NCBI GenBank assembly: GCA_017882405.1
Contig: JADGPO010000101.1
Coordinates: forward strand, 1-14,564
DNA: 14,564 nucleotides
Direction of reading: 5' to 3'
Origin: Solirubrobacteraceae bacterium
GTDB taxonomy: Bacteria; Actinomycetota; Thermoleophilia; Solirubrobacterales; Solirubrobacteraceae
How positions within the stretch are numbered: the stretch's first letter is position 1; every line of letters starts with the position of its first letter. The position numbers and the translations under genes are program-made. This document shows positions 1-5,849 of the stretch, one piece after another. A model generated the notes under the pieces. The model searched no databases, had not been told where the DNA came from, and saw nothing but the letters and a program-made list of their open reading frames with translations.

Positions 1-1
1 C

Positions 2-202
2 CGGCACTCGTTCGCGTCGCTGCTGCTGGCCGAGGGGCGACCACCACTGCTGGTCGCTCAGCAGCTTGGCCACTCGACCGCGATGCTGCTCTCGACCTAC
101 GGGCACCTCTTCGACGAGTTCGAGGACCGGTCGAACATCGACGCCGAGGCCGAGATCCGCGAAGCCCGTTCCCTCTCGGTTCCCCGCAAGGCCGCAGGCT
201 GA
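2..202 (+). CDS. Tyrosine recombinase/integrase, C-terminal fragment (cut by window edge)
   Basis: This is the last 66 residues of a phage-type integrase, which cuts and rejoins DNA through a covalent 3'-phosphotyrosine link. The frame enters at base 2 and ends at TGA 200-202. Seen directly: RHSFASLLLAEG at residues 1-12, LGHS at 22-25 and STYGHL at 31-36. These match the family's second catalytic Arg (here the very first visible codon), the conserved His of the LGH(S/T) box and the Tyr nucleophile (residue 33), at normal spacing. The tail after the Tyr is about 33 residues. The catalytic end looks intact; the N-terminal arm and core-binding domains lie outside the window. The stop is 48 bases from the 3' end of tRNA-Glu, so this is probably the integrase of an element inserted at that tRNA. 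A chromosomal XerC/D is less likely in this setting but cannot be excluded from a fragment. Confidence 0.88.
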   Translation, partial: RHSFASLLLAEGRPPLLVAQQLGHSTAMLLSTYGHLFDEFEDRSNIDAEAEIREARSLSVPRKAAG

Positions 203-250
203 CTCTGGGGCGACTCCTCCGCGACGCAAAAGTCCTGCTAATCGGCCGAA

Positions 251-323
251 TACCGCTACCGGGATTCGAACCCGGGTTTCCGCCGTGAGAGGGCGGCGTC
301 CTAGTCCCCTAGACGATAGCGGC
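251..323 (-). tRNA. tRNA-Glu (anticodon CTC)
   Basis: The minus strand folds into a 73-base cloverleaf. The acceptor GCCGCTA (323-317) pairs with TAGCGGT, with G1-T72 a wobble pair, followed by an A discriminator. The anticodon stem CCGCC/GGCGG encloses the loop CTCTCAC, giving anticodon CTC (Glu, codon GAG). The T arm is CCGGG-TTCGAAT-CCCGG. CCA is not encoded: the bases after the discriminator read TTC. The 3' end points at the integrase fragment, and an 8-base palindrome (TCGGCCGA, 242-249) sits just past it. Confidence 0.95.
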
Positions 324-826
324 AGGGACGCTGGCGGCAGGCGAGATCGGACGCCGACCGTTCAGCGTTGATCAGCTTAGCGTGGCCCGTGATGTCGCGA
401 AAGTCGCAGAAACGGGCGCATCGGGCGACAGGGTGCGGGCCGGTGCGCGATCGGATCCTCACGCGGCGACCTTCGTGACCGGGCCGGGGGCTCCATACGG
501 GTGTGCCGCCGGAATCCCCGATCGATTCGTTGCGCGATTCGCCGCGTAAGGAGGAGCGTGCTCTATCTGGGTCGAAACCCGCTGCGAACGAGCCACGCCG
601 GGTGCCGCTGCTCGGATCGCGCAACAGAATGATCGTTTCCCGGTCCCGCGGGGGCACATCGCCCGCGATCGCGCGCCACCTGCGCGACCGCGTGTCGGGC
701 AGCCGCCTGGTCGCCGTCGGCCTGACCCCGGGGCGATCCAGCCCTAGTCGCCCGCCCCCTCCCCCACCCCGCTAGATCGCCGAGCACCGTTATCGCGGCG
801 CGAAGGTTGCTAACTTCCACCGTCCC
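324..826. other. Intergenic stretch without a convincing gene
   Basis: About 500 bases separate the two tRNA genes. Open frames exist on both strands but most look like GC-rich chance frames. The most protein-like piece is plus-strand 630-740, which reads like the start of a nucleotide-binding fold (SRGGTSPAIARHL, then RLVAVGLTPG). It soon ends in a proline run and a stop at 773-775. A strong AAGGAGG at 548-554 lies 3 bases before a GTG (558), but that frame stops after 24 codons. A gene remnant is possible; nothing firm can be assigned. Confidence 0.45.
811..816 (+). promoter_or_regulatory. Possible -10 box of tRNA-Leu
   Basis: TAACTT fits the TANNNT -10 pattern and ends 10 bases before the mature tRNA-Leu 5' end, a plausible distance. 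No good TTGACA-like -35 is seen 16-18 bases upstream, so the call rests on the -10 alone. Confidence 0.3.
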
Positions 827-910
827 GCGGCTGTGGTGAAACTGGTATACACGCGGCGTTCAGGTCGCCGTGCTCTTACGGGCGTGGAGGTTCGAATCCT
901 CTCAGCCGCA
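827..910 (+). tRNA. tRNA-Leu (anticodon CAG)
   Basis: This is an 84-base class II tRNA. Acceptor GCGGCTG (827-833) pairs perfectly with CAGCCGC (903-909), followed by discriminator A at 910. The anticodon stem CGGCG/CGCCG encloses TTCAGGT, giving CAG (Leu, codon CTG). The variable arm is long, as expected for leucine tRNAs, and the T loop is TTCGAAT. CCA is not encoded. Confidence 0.95.
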
Positions 911-914
911 TCGA

Positions 915-938
915 GGAGACCGTCCAGGAACGGTCTCC
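915..938. terminator. Hairpin between tRNA-Leu and the VOC gene, likely bidirectional terminator
   Basis: GGAGACCGT (915-923) and ACGGTCTCC (930-938) form a perfect 9-bp stem with a 6-base loop. It starts 5 bases after tRNA-Leu and lies 38 bases past the stop of the convergent VOC gene, so it could end transcription from both sides. There is no T run on either side, as is common in high-GC genomes. Confidence 0.6.
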
Positions 939-975
939 GGGCTAGGTCCCCCATCCTGCCGGGCAGTCGCATCGC

Positions 976-1371
976 CTACCTGCCGGCTCCGGGAAAACTA
1001 GCGGTCGATGGCGGCTCAGCTAGCTGGAAGTGCGGGTTCTCGATGATGCCGAGGATGCCTCCGTCGCCCGGAAGTCGCACCGTCGCAACCCGGATGCCAC
1101 CGCCAACCTCGGAAACCGCGCCTCCTGCGTTCGCTCCCGCTTCGAGGAGAAGCCGCAGAGCACGGTCAGCGTCGGCGACCCCCCAGTAGGTGATGGGCCC
1201 CTCGGCGGGGTCGGCCTGCGGGTCGAGGCCGAGTTCGTAGCCGGCGACATCGAAGCCGACGTAGAACGGCTCGTCGAAGTACGGCTCAAGTCCGAGCAAT
1301 CTGGCGAACCACTCCTTGCGTTCGGCGAGGTCGGGAGCGGGATAGATGACGGTCCGCAGGCCAAGGAACAT
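976..1371 (-). CDS. VOC-superfamily (glyoxalase/bleomycin-resistance fold) protein
   Basis: A 131-residue protein of the vicinal-oxygen-chelate fold. The order of elements fits a two-module VOC domain: an N-terminal strand (LGLRTVIYPAPDL), a helix with EWFARLLGLEPYF near residues 19-32, strands YVGFDVAGYELGL (37-49) and ITYWGVAD, the helix DADRALRLLLEAGA, and a final strand ending in GILGIIENPHF. VOC proteins include glyoxalase I, dioxygenases and antibiotic-binding proteins; the substrate cannot be told here. The ATG at 1369-1371 was chosen over the TTG one codon upstream because AGGAGG lies 7 bases before it. The gene is single, divergent from the plus-strand hypothetical gene, and convergent with tRNA-Leu. 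The C-terminal tail of about 15 residues is low in complexity. Confidence 0.8.
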   Translation of the reverse strand: MFLGLRTVIYPAPDLAERKEWFARLLGLEPYFDEPFYVGFDVAGYELGLDPQADPAEGPITYWGVADADRALRLLLEAGANAGGAVSEVGGGIRVATVRLPGDGGILGIIENPHFQLAEPPSTASFPGAGR

Positions 1372-1455
1372 CAAGATTCCTCCTCAGGGTCGGGCGCCTC
1401 ATCCTGCATCAAGACCCGGACACGGAGACCGCTTTGCGCTTCCGGGCTGGCCTCG

Positions 1456-2121
1456 ATGCTCAACGGCGAGCCGTTCAGCGATCGGCCACGCTCGGTGTGC
1501 CCCGCGCTGCGGGAGTTCCTGCAGGGCTACAACGATGGGCTGCCGGATGATCTGCGCCAGGAGCTCTACGCGCTGGCCAGCGCGCTCGTGGAGACGCATG
1601 CGCCGGCACCGGTGGCGGCTTGGCGCGCCCGCCTGTGCGTCGGCTGGGCGCGGTCGGTGGCGGCGATCGAGGCCGTCCCGACCCGGTTCCCCGGACCGAC
1701 GCTGTCCGACTGCGGGCGCGCCGGACGCTACACGGCGCGAGTCGCGCGCGGCAATCGATGGTGCCACAACCAGACGCTGGCGTTCTTCAGCTGGCTTGCC
1801 CGGCCCAGGGACCGCGGCCTGCTACAGCCAACCGCGCTCCTCCGCCAAACGCACCGCCTCGGCGCGGTTGCGGGCGTCCAGCTTCTGCACCACCGACGAC
1901 AGGTTGGTTGCGCACCGTCCCGTGCGACAGATAGAGGGCCTTGGCCAGCTCGGCGACGGTGGCATGCTCGCGTGAGGCCGCCAGCACCTCGTGCCCGCGC
2001 GGGGTCAGCGGGCACTCGCCCTGTGACAGGGCCGCGGCGGCCAGGCCGGGGTCGACGATCCGCTCGCCCGTCAGGGCGCGGCGGATGGCGTTGGCCAGCT
2101 CGCTCGCCGGCGCGTCCTTGA
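1456..2121 (+). CDS. Conserved hypothetical protein; C-terminal end uncertain
   Basis: Function unknown. The first part reads as a real protein: GEPFSDRPRSVCPALREFL near residues 4-22, followed by YNDGLPDDLRQELYALASALV. It resembles, from memory, a short motif region found in actinobacterial proteins of unknown function. Third-position GC is high from the start to about 1810. After about 1820 the frame lies antisense to the regulator gene and loses this bias, so the true product probably ended near 1800-1820 and its stop codon has been lost or shifted. The first in-frame stop is TGA 2119-2121. ATG 1456 is the first ATG before the motif, but no Shine-Dalgarno is evident and homologous residues may begin a few codons earlier, so the start is also open. 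Confidence 0.5.
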   Translation: MLNGEPFSDRPRSVCPALREFLQGYNDGLPDDLRQELYALASALVETHAPAPVAAWRARLCVGWARSVAAIEAVPTRFPGPTLSDCGRAGRYTARVARGNRWCHNQTLAFFSWLARPRDRGLLQPTALLRQTHRLGAVAGVQLLHHRRQVGCAPSRATDRGPWPARRRWHARVRPPAPRARAGSAGTRPVTGPRRPGRGRRSARPSGRGGWRWPARSPARP

Positions 2122-2429
2122 GCAGCAAGCCCGACGCGCCGCCCTCTATTGCGCGGCGTAGATATCCGGGGCGACCGAACGTGGTCAGAATCAGCACGCG
2201 GCAGTCGGGCAGCGAGGCCGCCAGCTGCTCGGCGGCGTCCAGGCCCGTCTGTCCGGGCATCTCGATGTCGAGCAGCGCGATGTCCGGCGAGCACGCGATT
2301 GCCGCCTCCAGCACCTCGTCGCCGCGCGCCACCTGGGCGACGACCCTCCACGTCGGGCTCCAGCGACAGCAGGCTGGCCAGCGCCCCGCGGACCATGCCC
2401 TGGTCCTCGGCTATCAGTACGCGGATCAT
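1822..2429 (-). pseudogene. NarL/FixJ-type response regulator, two frameshifts
   Basis: The intact product would be about 201 residues: a receiver domain plus a LuxR-type helix-turn-helix that binds promoter DNA when phosphorylated by the neighbouring kinase. The first frame gives MIRVLIAEDQGMVRGALASL, with the acidic pocket at residues 8-9. It shifts after EPDVE because of an extra C in 2344-2346. The second frame holds the phosphoacceptor (LLDIEMPG), the conserved Lys (LLLKDAPA) and the HTH start (LTPRGHEVLA to LYLSHGTVRN). It shifts again through an extra T at 1904-1905. The third frame completes the family C-terminus (LSSVVQKLDARNRAEAVRLA to GWL) and stops at TAG 1822-1824. Removing the two bases gives a full regulator. 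The start ATG overlaps the kinase TGA as ATGA (2426-2429). Confidence 0.85.
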
Positions 2430-3169
2430 GGCGTGGCCACCGAGACCGGAACCGAGACCGAGAGGCGAAACCCTCCGCCGGGCAGCGCCCCGGCCTCCAT
2501 CCGACCGCGCAGGCTCTCGGCGCGCTCGGTCAGGCCGGCCAGACCGTGCCCGGGGTCATCGTCGGTGGAGGCGGGCCCGCTGCCGTCGTCGACGACCTCG
2601 ACGGCGGCGTCGGCCAATCCGGCCTGCACCCGCACCTGGCAGCGGCTTGCGCCGCTATGGCGGATCACGTTGGTGGCCCCCTCGCGCACGGCCCAGGCCA
2701 GCACCGCCTCCACCTCGGGATCCAGCTTGATCGACGTGCGCTCGAACTCGGCGATGATCCCGGCGGCCGACAGGGCCACCCGCGCGCCCTCCATCTCCCC
2801 CGCCAGCGTCGGCTGGTGGTAGCCGCTGACCGCCTCGCGGACCTCGCTCAGCGCCTGGCGGGCCACCCGCTCGACGTCTCCGATCTCCGCGCCGGCATCC
2901 GCCGGCCGCAGAGGCAACAGCCGCCCCGCCAGCTCGGCCTTGATCGTGACCACCGACAGGCTGTGACCCAGCAGGTCGTGCAGGTCGCGAGCGAAGCGCT
3001 CGCGCTCGGCGGCCACCCCTACCGCGCTGTAGACGAGCACGGCGGAAAAGCCGTACGGCGACGGTGCGACCAGCGCCACGCACGCCGCGCAGTAGGTGAA
3101 CAGAAAGCCCCACGATGGCCGGTCGGCCACGGTCAGCACGGTCGCTATCGCCAGCTGGAACGCCGACAA
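2426..3169 (-). pseudogene. Sensor histidine kinase (DesK/NreB-like, HisKA_3), N-terminally damaged
   Basis: A membrane sensor kinase that would phosphorylate the regulator encoded after it. The cytoplasmic part is complete: H box RFARDLHDLLGHS with the phosphoacceptor His at about residue 64, N box REGATNVIRHS (162-172), and G boxes DDGSG (194-198) and GHGLAG (207-212). The N-terminus has only about 50 mostly hydrophobic residues, room for one or two membrane helices. Relatives usually have four to six, and here the H box follows almost at once. The frame has no good start; the TTG at 3167-3169 is only the first candidate. The proper signal, GGGAGGGG 8 bases before ATG 3172-3174, is in another frame and stops after 8 codons. 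A one-base loss just after that ATG would explain it. Residual expression is uncertain. Confidence 0.75.
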
Positions 3170-3182
3170 CGCATAGCCACGA

Positions 3183-3190
3183 CCCCTCCC
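3183..3190 (-). promoter_or_regulatory. Strong Shine-Dalgarno of the kinase gene, now leading to a dead frame
   Basis: GGGAGGGG on the minus strand is followed after 8 bases by ATG 3172-3174, an ideal arrangement, but that frame ends after 8 codons. The kinase body is read in a different frame. The site marks the ancestral start and shows that an indel occurred just downstream of it. Confidence 0.6.
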
Positions 3191-3211
3191 GCATGCGATT
3201 CCGGGCTTCGC

Positions 3212-3808
3212 TCAAGCGACCTCCCCCTGCGGTTGGCGCAGGAACTTGATCATCATCAGCACGCCGATCACCGTCCAGAAGGCGAGCACCCGGAGGCTGG
3301 AACCGTCCAAGCCGGCGCCATGCCGCCGCGGGTCGAAGACGAACTGCAGGCCGTTGGCGAGCGCCCTGATCGGGAAGACGCCGGCGATCGACTTCAGCGC
3401 CGCGGGCAGCGAGTCTGTTGGAAACCAGATGTTGGAGATGAAGGTCAGAGGGAGGATCAGCAGGTTGACGACCACCGGGCCGCTCTCGGCGTTGGGGATC
3501 AAGCGGGTGAGACCGATCCCCAGCGCGGTGAACGCCGCGGTTCCCAGGATCATGGTGACCACCAGGCCCGGCAGAGCGCCCGCCCCGAAGTGCAGGCCCC
3601 AGATCGCCACCCCGCCGGCGATCACGGTGACGGTGATGATGAGCGTGACCAGGCAGGTCGAGCCGATGCGAGCGGTGAAGTAGGCCCACCGGGGCAGCGG
3701 CGTGCCCTGCATCCGCTTGAGAACTCCGTTGTCGCGCAGGATGGCGGTGTTCATGGCGAGGTTGACGAACGCGGTGGTGATCACACGAGGAATTCTGCTC
3801 TGCCCCAC
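3212..3808 (-). pseudogene. ABC-2 type exporter permease, N-terminus missing
   Basis: This is the membrane subunit of a drug- or lipid-type exporter that would work with the adjacent ATPase. The 198 visible residues match the central and C-terminal part of ABC-2 permeases. Residues 27-38 (NGVLKRMQGTPLP region) are the characteristic cytoplasmic loop. Hydrophobic helices follow at about 48-70, 80-103, 111-129 and 172-190, with SNIWFPTDSLP near 125-135. Family members usually have about 240-280 residues, beginning with a basic segment, a first membrane helix and an extracellular loop; these are absent. The open frame begins with GTG 3806-3808 inside the end of the ATPase coding region, so it looks like a deletion junction. 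It stops at TGA 3212-3214, 37 bases before the old kinase ATG. Confidence 0.75.
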
Positions 3809-4733
3809 CGGTCAGCTCCAGGTAGATGTCCTCGAGCGTCGGCTGGGTGACGGAGAAGTGGCCGAGATCAGCCCCACGCTCCACCGCCCACGTGGTGAGG
3901 ATCTGCGCGGCTCGGACGGGCTCGCGCGTCACCACCAGCACGCGCTCGCCGTCGAGCGAGCGACGTTCGCACGGCATCTCGGGCACGTCACCGAGCGCGA
4001 TCGTCCGCGGCAGCGAGAAGCGGATCTCGGCGGGCCGCAGGCCGCGACCGCCCACCTCGTCGGGCCGCCCCGAGGCGATGATCTCGCCGTCGCGCATCAC
4101 GGCCACCCGGTCGGCGAGGTACTGGGCCTCGTCCATGTAGTGCGTGGTCAGGAACACGGTCTTGCCCAGCTGGCACAGCGACCGGATCGTCGACCATGCC
4201 TGGCGGCGGGCCGCCGGATCAAACCCGGTGGTGGGCTCGTCAAGGAAGATCAGGTCGGGATCGCCCACCAGGGCGAGCGCCAGGTCCAGGCGCCGGCGCT
4301 GGCCTCCGGACAGATGCTTGGCGCGCACATCGCGCTTTCCGGTGAGCTCGACGAGCTCGATGACCTCGTCGACCGGCAGCTGGCGAACGTGGTACCGGCC
4401 GTACATCTCCACCAGCTCGGTGACCGACAGATCGATCTGCACGCCGCACTGCTGCAGCACGATGCCCACCTGCTCGCGCAGCTCGCGGCTGCCGCTGGCG
4501 GGGTCGATCCCCAGGACCCGGGCCTCACCGCCGGAGCGGGAGCGGTAGCCCTCCAGGATCTCGACGATCGTCGTCTTGCCGGCTCCGTTGGGACTTAGCA
4601 GGCAGAACACCTCGCCCCGTGCGACCTCGAAGCTCACCCCGCGCACCGCCTGCGTCTCGCCATACGAGCGCCGGAGGTCGCTCACCTCGATGGCGGGGCT
4701 CTGAACATGAAATTGTGTCGGACTCGAACTCAT
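3795..4733 (-). CDS. ABC transporter ATPase (exporter, CcmA/DrrA-like); stop codon lost
   Basis: The nucleotide-binding subunit that would power the permease encoded next. The 313 family-like residues contain Walker A at 47-54 (SPNGAGKT), signature LSGGQ (141-145), Walker B LIFLDEP (161-167) with catalytic Glu 166, a D-loop (GFDP) and switch His 198 (TTHYMDEA). The C-terminal part ends with PTLEDIYLELTGG, the usual end of DrrA-like ATPases. Walker A normally starts with Gly; here codon 47 is AGT, one transition from GGT. No stop follows: the frame runs out of phase through the permease and kinase genes to 2655. The end given is where family-like sequence ends. The start is the ATG at 4731-4733, the first ATG in the frame, and no clear Shine-Dalgarno precedes it. 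It lies 69 bases after the histidine phosphatase gene. Confidence 0.8.
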
Positions 4734-4802
4734 GCCGGCCAGCGTAAGCTCGGCCGGGCGCTGTCGTAAGTGGCGCTCGGCCGAAATCGCCCATTACAAG
4801 TG

Positions 4803-5369
4803 TCATCCGCTCCACCGGTCGATCGTCGGTGTCTTGCGCTCGCGTCCGAGCACGCCGATGGCCGCCGTGGCCAGCTTGAAGTGCGCGCCGGCGGCCACCT
4901 CCATTCGGAGCCACCGCGCGGCGAAGACCCGCAACACGTGGCCGTGGGCGATGGCCAGCCCATCGCCCTCGATCTGCCGAAACTGCTCCAGCGCGCGGTC
5001 GACGCGGGCGCCGATCTGGGCGGGGGATTCGCCGCCGGGACAGCCGTCGCTCCACAGGTCCCAGTTGGGATCGTGGCGCTCCAAGATCACCGGCGTGGTC
5101 AATCCCTCGTACTCGCCGTAGTTCCACTCCACCAGGTCGTCGCACAGCTCCGCCGTCTCGCCGAAGCCCGCGATCTCCGCCGTTTGGCGGGCGCGAAGCC
5201 GCGGGCTGCAGAGAACCAGCTCGAAATGCTCCCCCCTGAGCTTGTCGGCGGCGATCTCCGCCTGCCTGCGCCCGTTCTCGGTGAGCGGCAGATCGGTGAC
5301 GCCGGTGTGCTTCCCGGCGGCGCTCCACTCGGTCTCGCCGTGGCGCACGATGAAGATCCGGTCCGCCAC
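4803..5369 (-). CDS. Histidine phosphatase family protein (phosphoglycerate mutase-like)
   Basis: A cytosolic enzyme of 188 residues that transfers phosphate through a phosphohistidine. Seen: RHGET at 9-13 with nucleophile His10, SPRLRARQTA at 55-64 with conserved Arg59, the acidic residue in LVEWNYGEYEG (Glu81) and the second catalytic His142 in AHGH. All four core residues are present. The length and the YGEYEG form fit the broad-specificity phosphatase branch at least as well as true cofactor-dependent phosphoglycerate mutase. As the last gene of a pentose-phosphate operon it may act on a sugar phosphate, but that is inference. The start is GTG 5367-5369, with GAGGGA just upstream overlapping the rpiB stop; the gap to rpiB is 9 bases. 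Confidence 0.85.
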   Translation of the reverse strand: MADRIFIVRHGETEWSAAGKHTGVTDLPLTENGRRQAEIAADKLRGEHFELVLCSPRLRARQTAEIAGFGETAELCDDLVEWNYGEYEGLTTPVILERHDPNWDLWSDGCPGGESPAQIGARVDRALEQFRQIEGDGLAIAHGHVLRVFAARWLRMEVAAGAHFKLATAAIGVLGRERKTPTIDRWSG

Positions 5370-5378
5370 GCTCGTCCC

Positions 5379-5849
5379 TCAGACGGCCTGCGACTCGGCG
5401 TCGCCGCCCGTGCGCTCGATCTCGTCGACCTTCGCGCGGCGGCGGACATGACGCTCTTCGTAGGACACGCGGGCGGCAAGGAACGCGACGACGATCTGCA
5501 CCGCCACCTCGACGCCGATCACCCGGCCCCCCATACAGAGCACGTTGACGTCGTCGTGCTCGACGCCCTGGTGGGCGGTGTAGGTGTCGTGGATCGTGGC
5601 CGCTCGGACCCCGCGGATCTTGCAGGCGGCCACCGATACGCCCGCTCCCGAGCCGCACACGATGATCCCGCGTTCAGCGCGGCCCGAGGCGACGGCATGG
5701 CCCACCTCCAGCGCCTTGTCGGGGTAATCGATGGGGTCCGGCCGGTCGGTGCCGAAGTCCAGGATCTCGTGCCCCTCGGCGGCGATCACCCCCAGCAGGC
5801 GTTCGCGCAGCACGTAGCCGGCGTGGTCGAAGCCGCAGGCGACGATCAC
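5379..5849 (-). CDS. rpiB: Ribose-5-phosphate isomerase B
   Basis: Interconverts ribulose-5-phosphate, the product of gnd, and ribose-5-phosphate. The protein has 156 residues, normal for RpiB/LacAB proteins. Seen: an N-terminal strand leading to CGFDHAG (Asp/His substrate-binding motif), IDYPD near residue 40, VCGSGAGVSVAACKIRGVRA with the active-site Cys of the E. coli type, and a C-terminal EHDDVNVLCMGGRVIG that binds substrate in the partner subunit. The last 25 or so residues form a charged tail common in actinobacterial members. The start is GTG 5847-5849, preceded by GAGGAGG and overlapping the upstream kinase stop by one base (TAGTG), which implies translational coupling. Confidence 0.92.
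   Translation of the reverse strand: MIVACGFDHAGYVLRERLLGVIAAEGHEILDFGTDRPDPIDYPDKALEVGHAVASGRAERGIIVCGSGAGVSVAACKIRGVRAATIHDTYTAHQGVEHDDVNVLCMGGRVIGVEVAVQIVVAFLAARVSYEERHVRRRAKVDEIERTGGDAESQAV

Noticed and set aside
645..780. Possible CRISPR or tandem repeats in the GC-rich intergenic stretch
   Set aside because: No regularly spaced repeat unit is present; the C-rich run at about 750-772 is a simple homopolymer-like tract.
2655..3795. Minus-strand frame continuing the ATPase for about 380 more codons
   Set aside because: It is out of phase with the recognisable permease and kinase genes, and its product is Arg/Gly/Pro-rich without domains; it is open only because the stop was lost.
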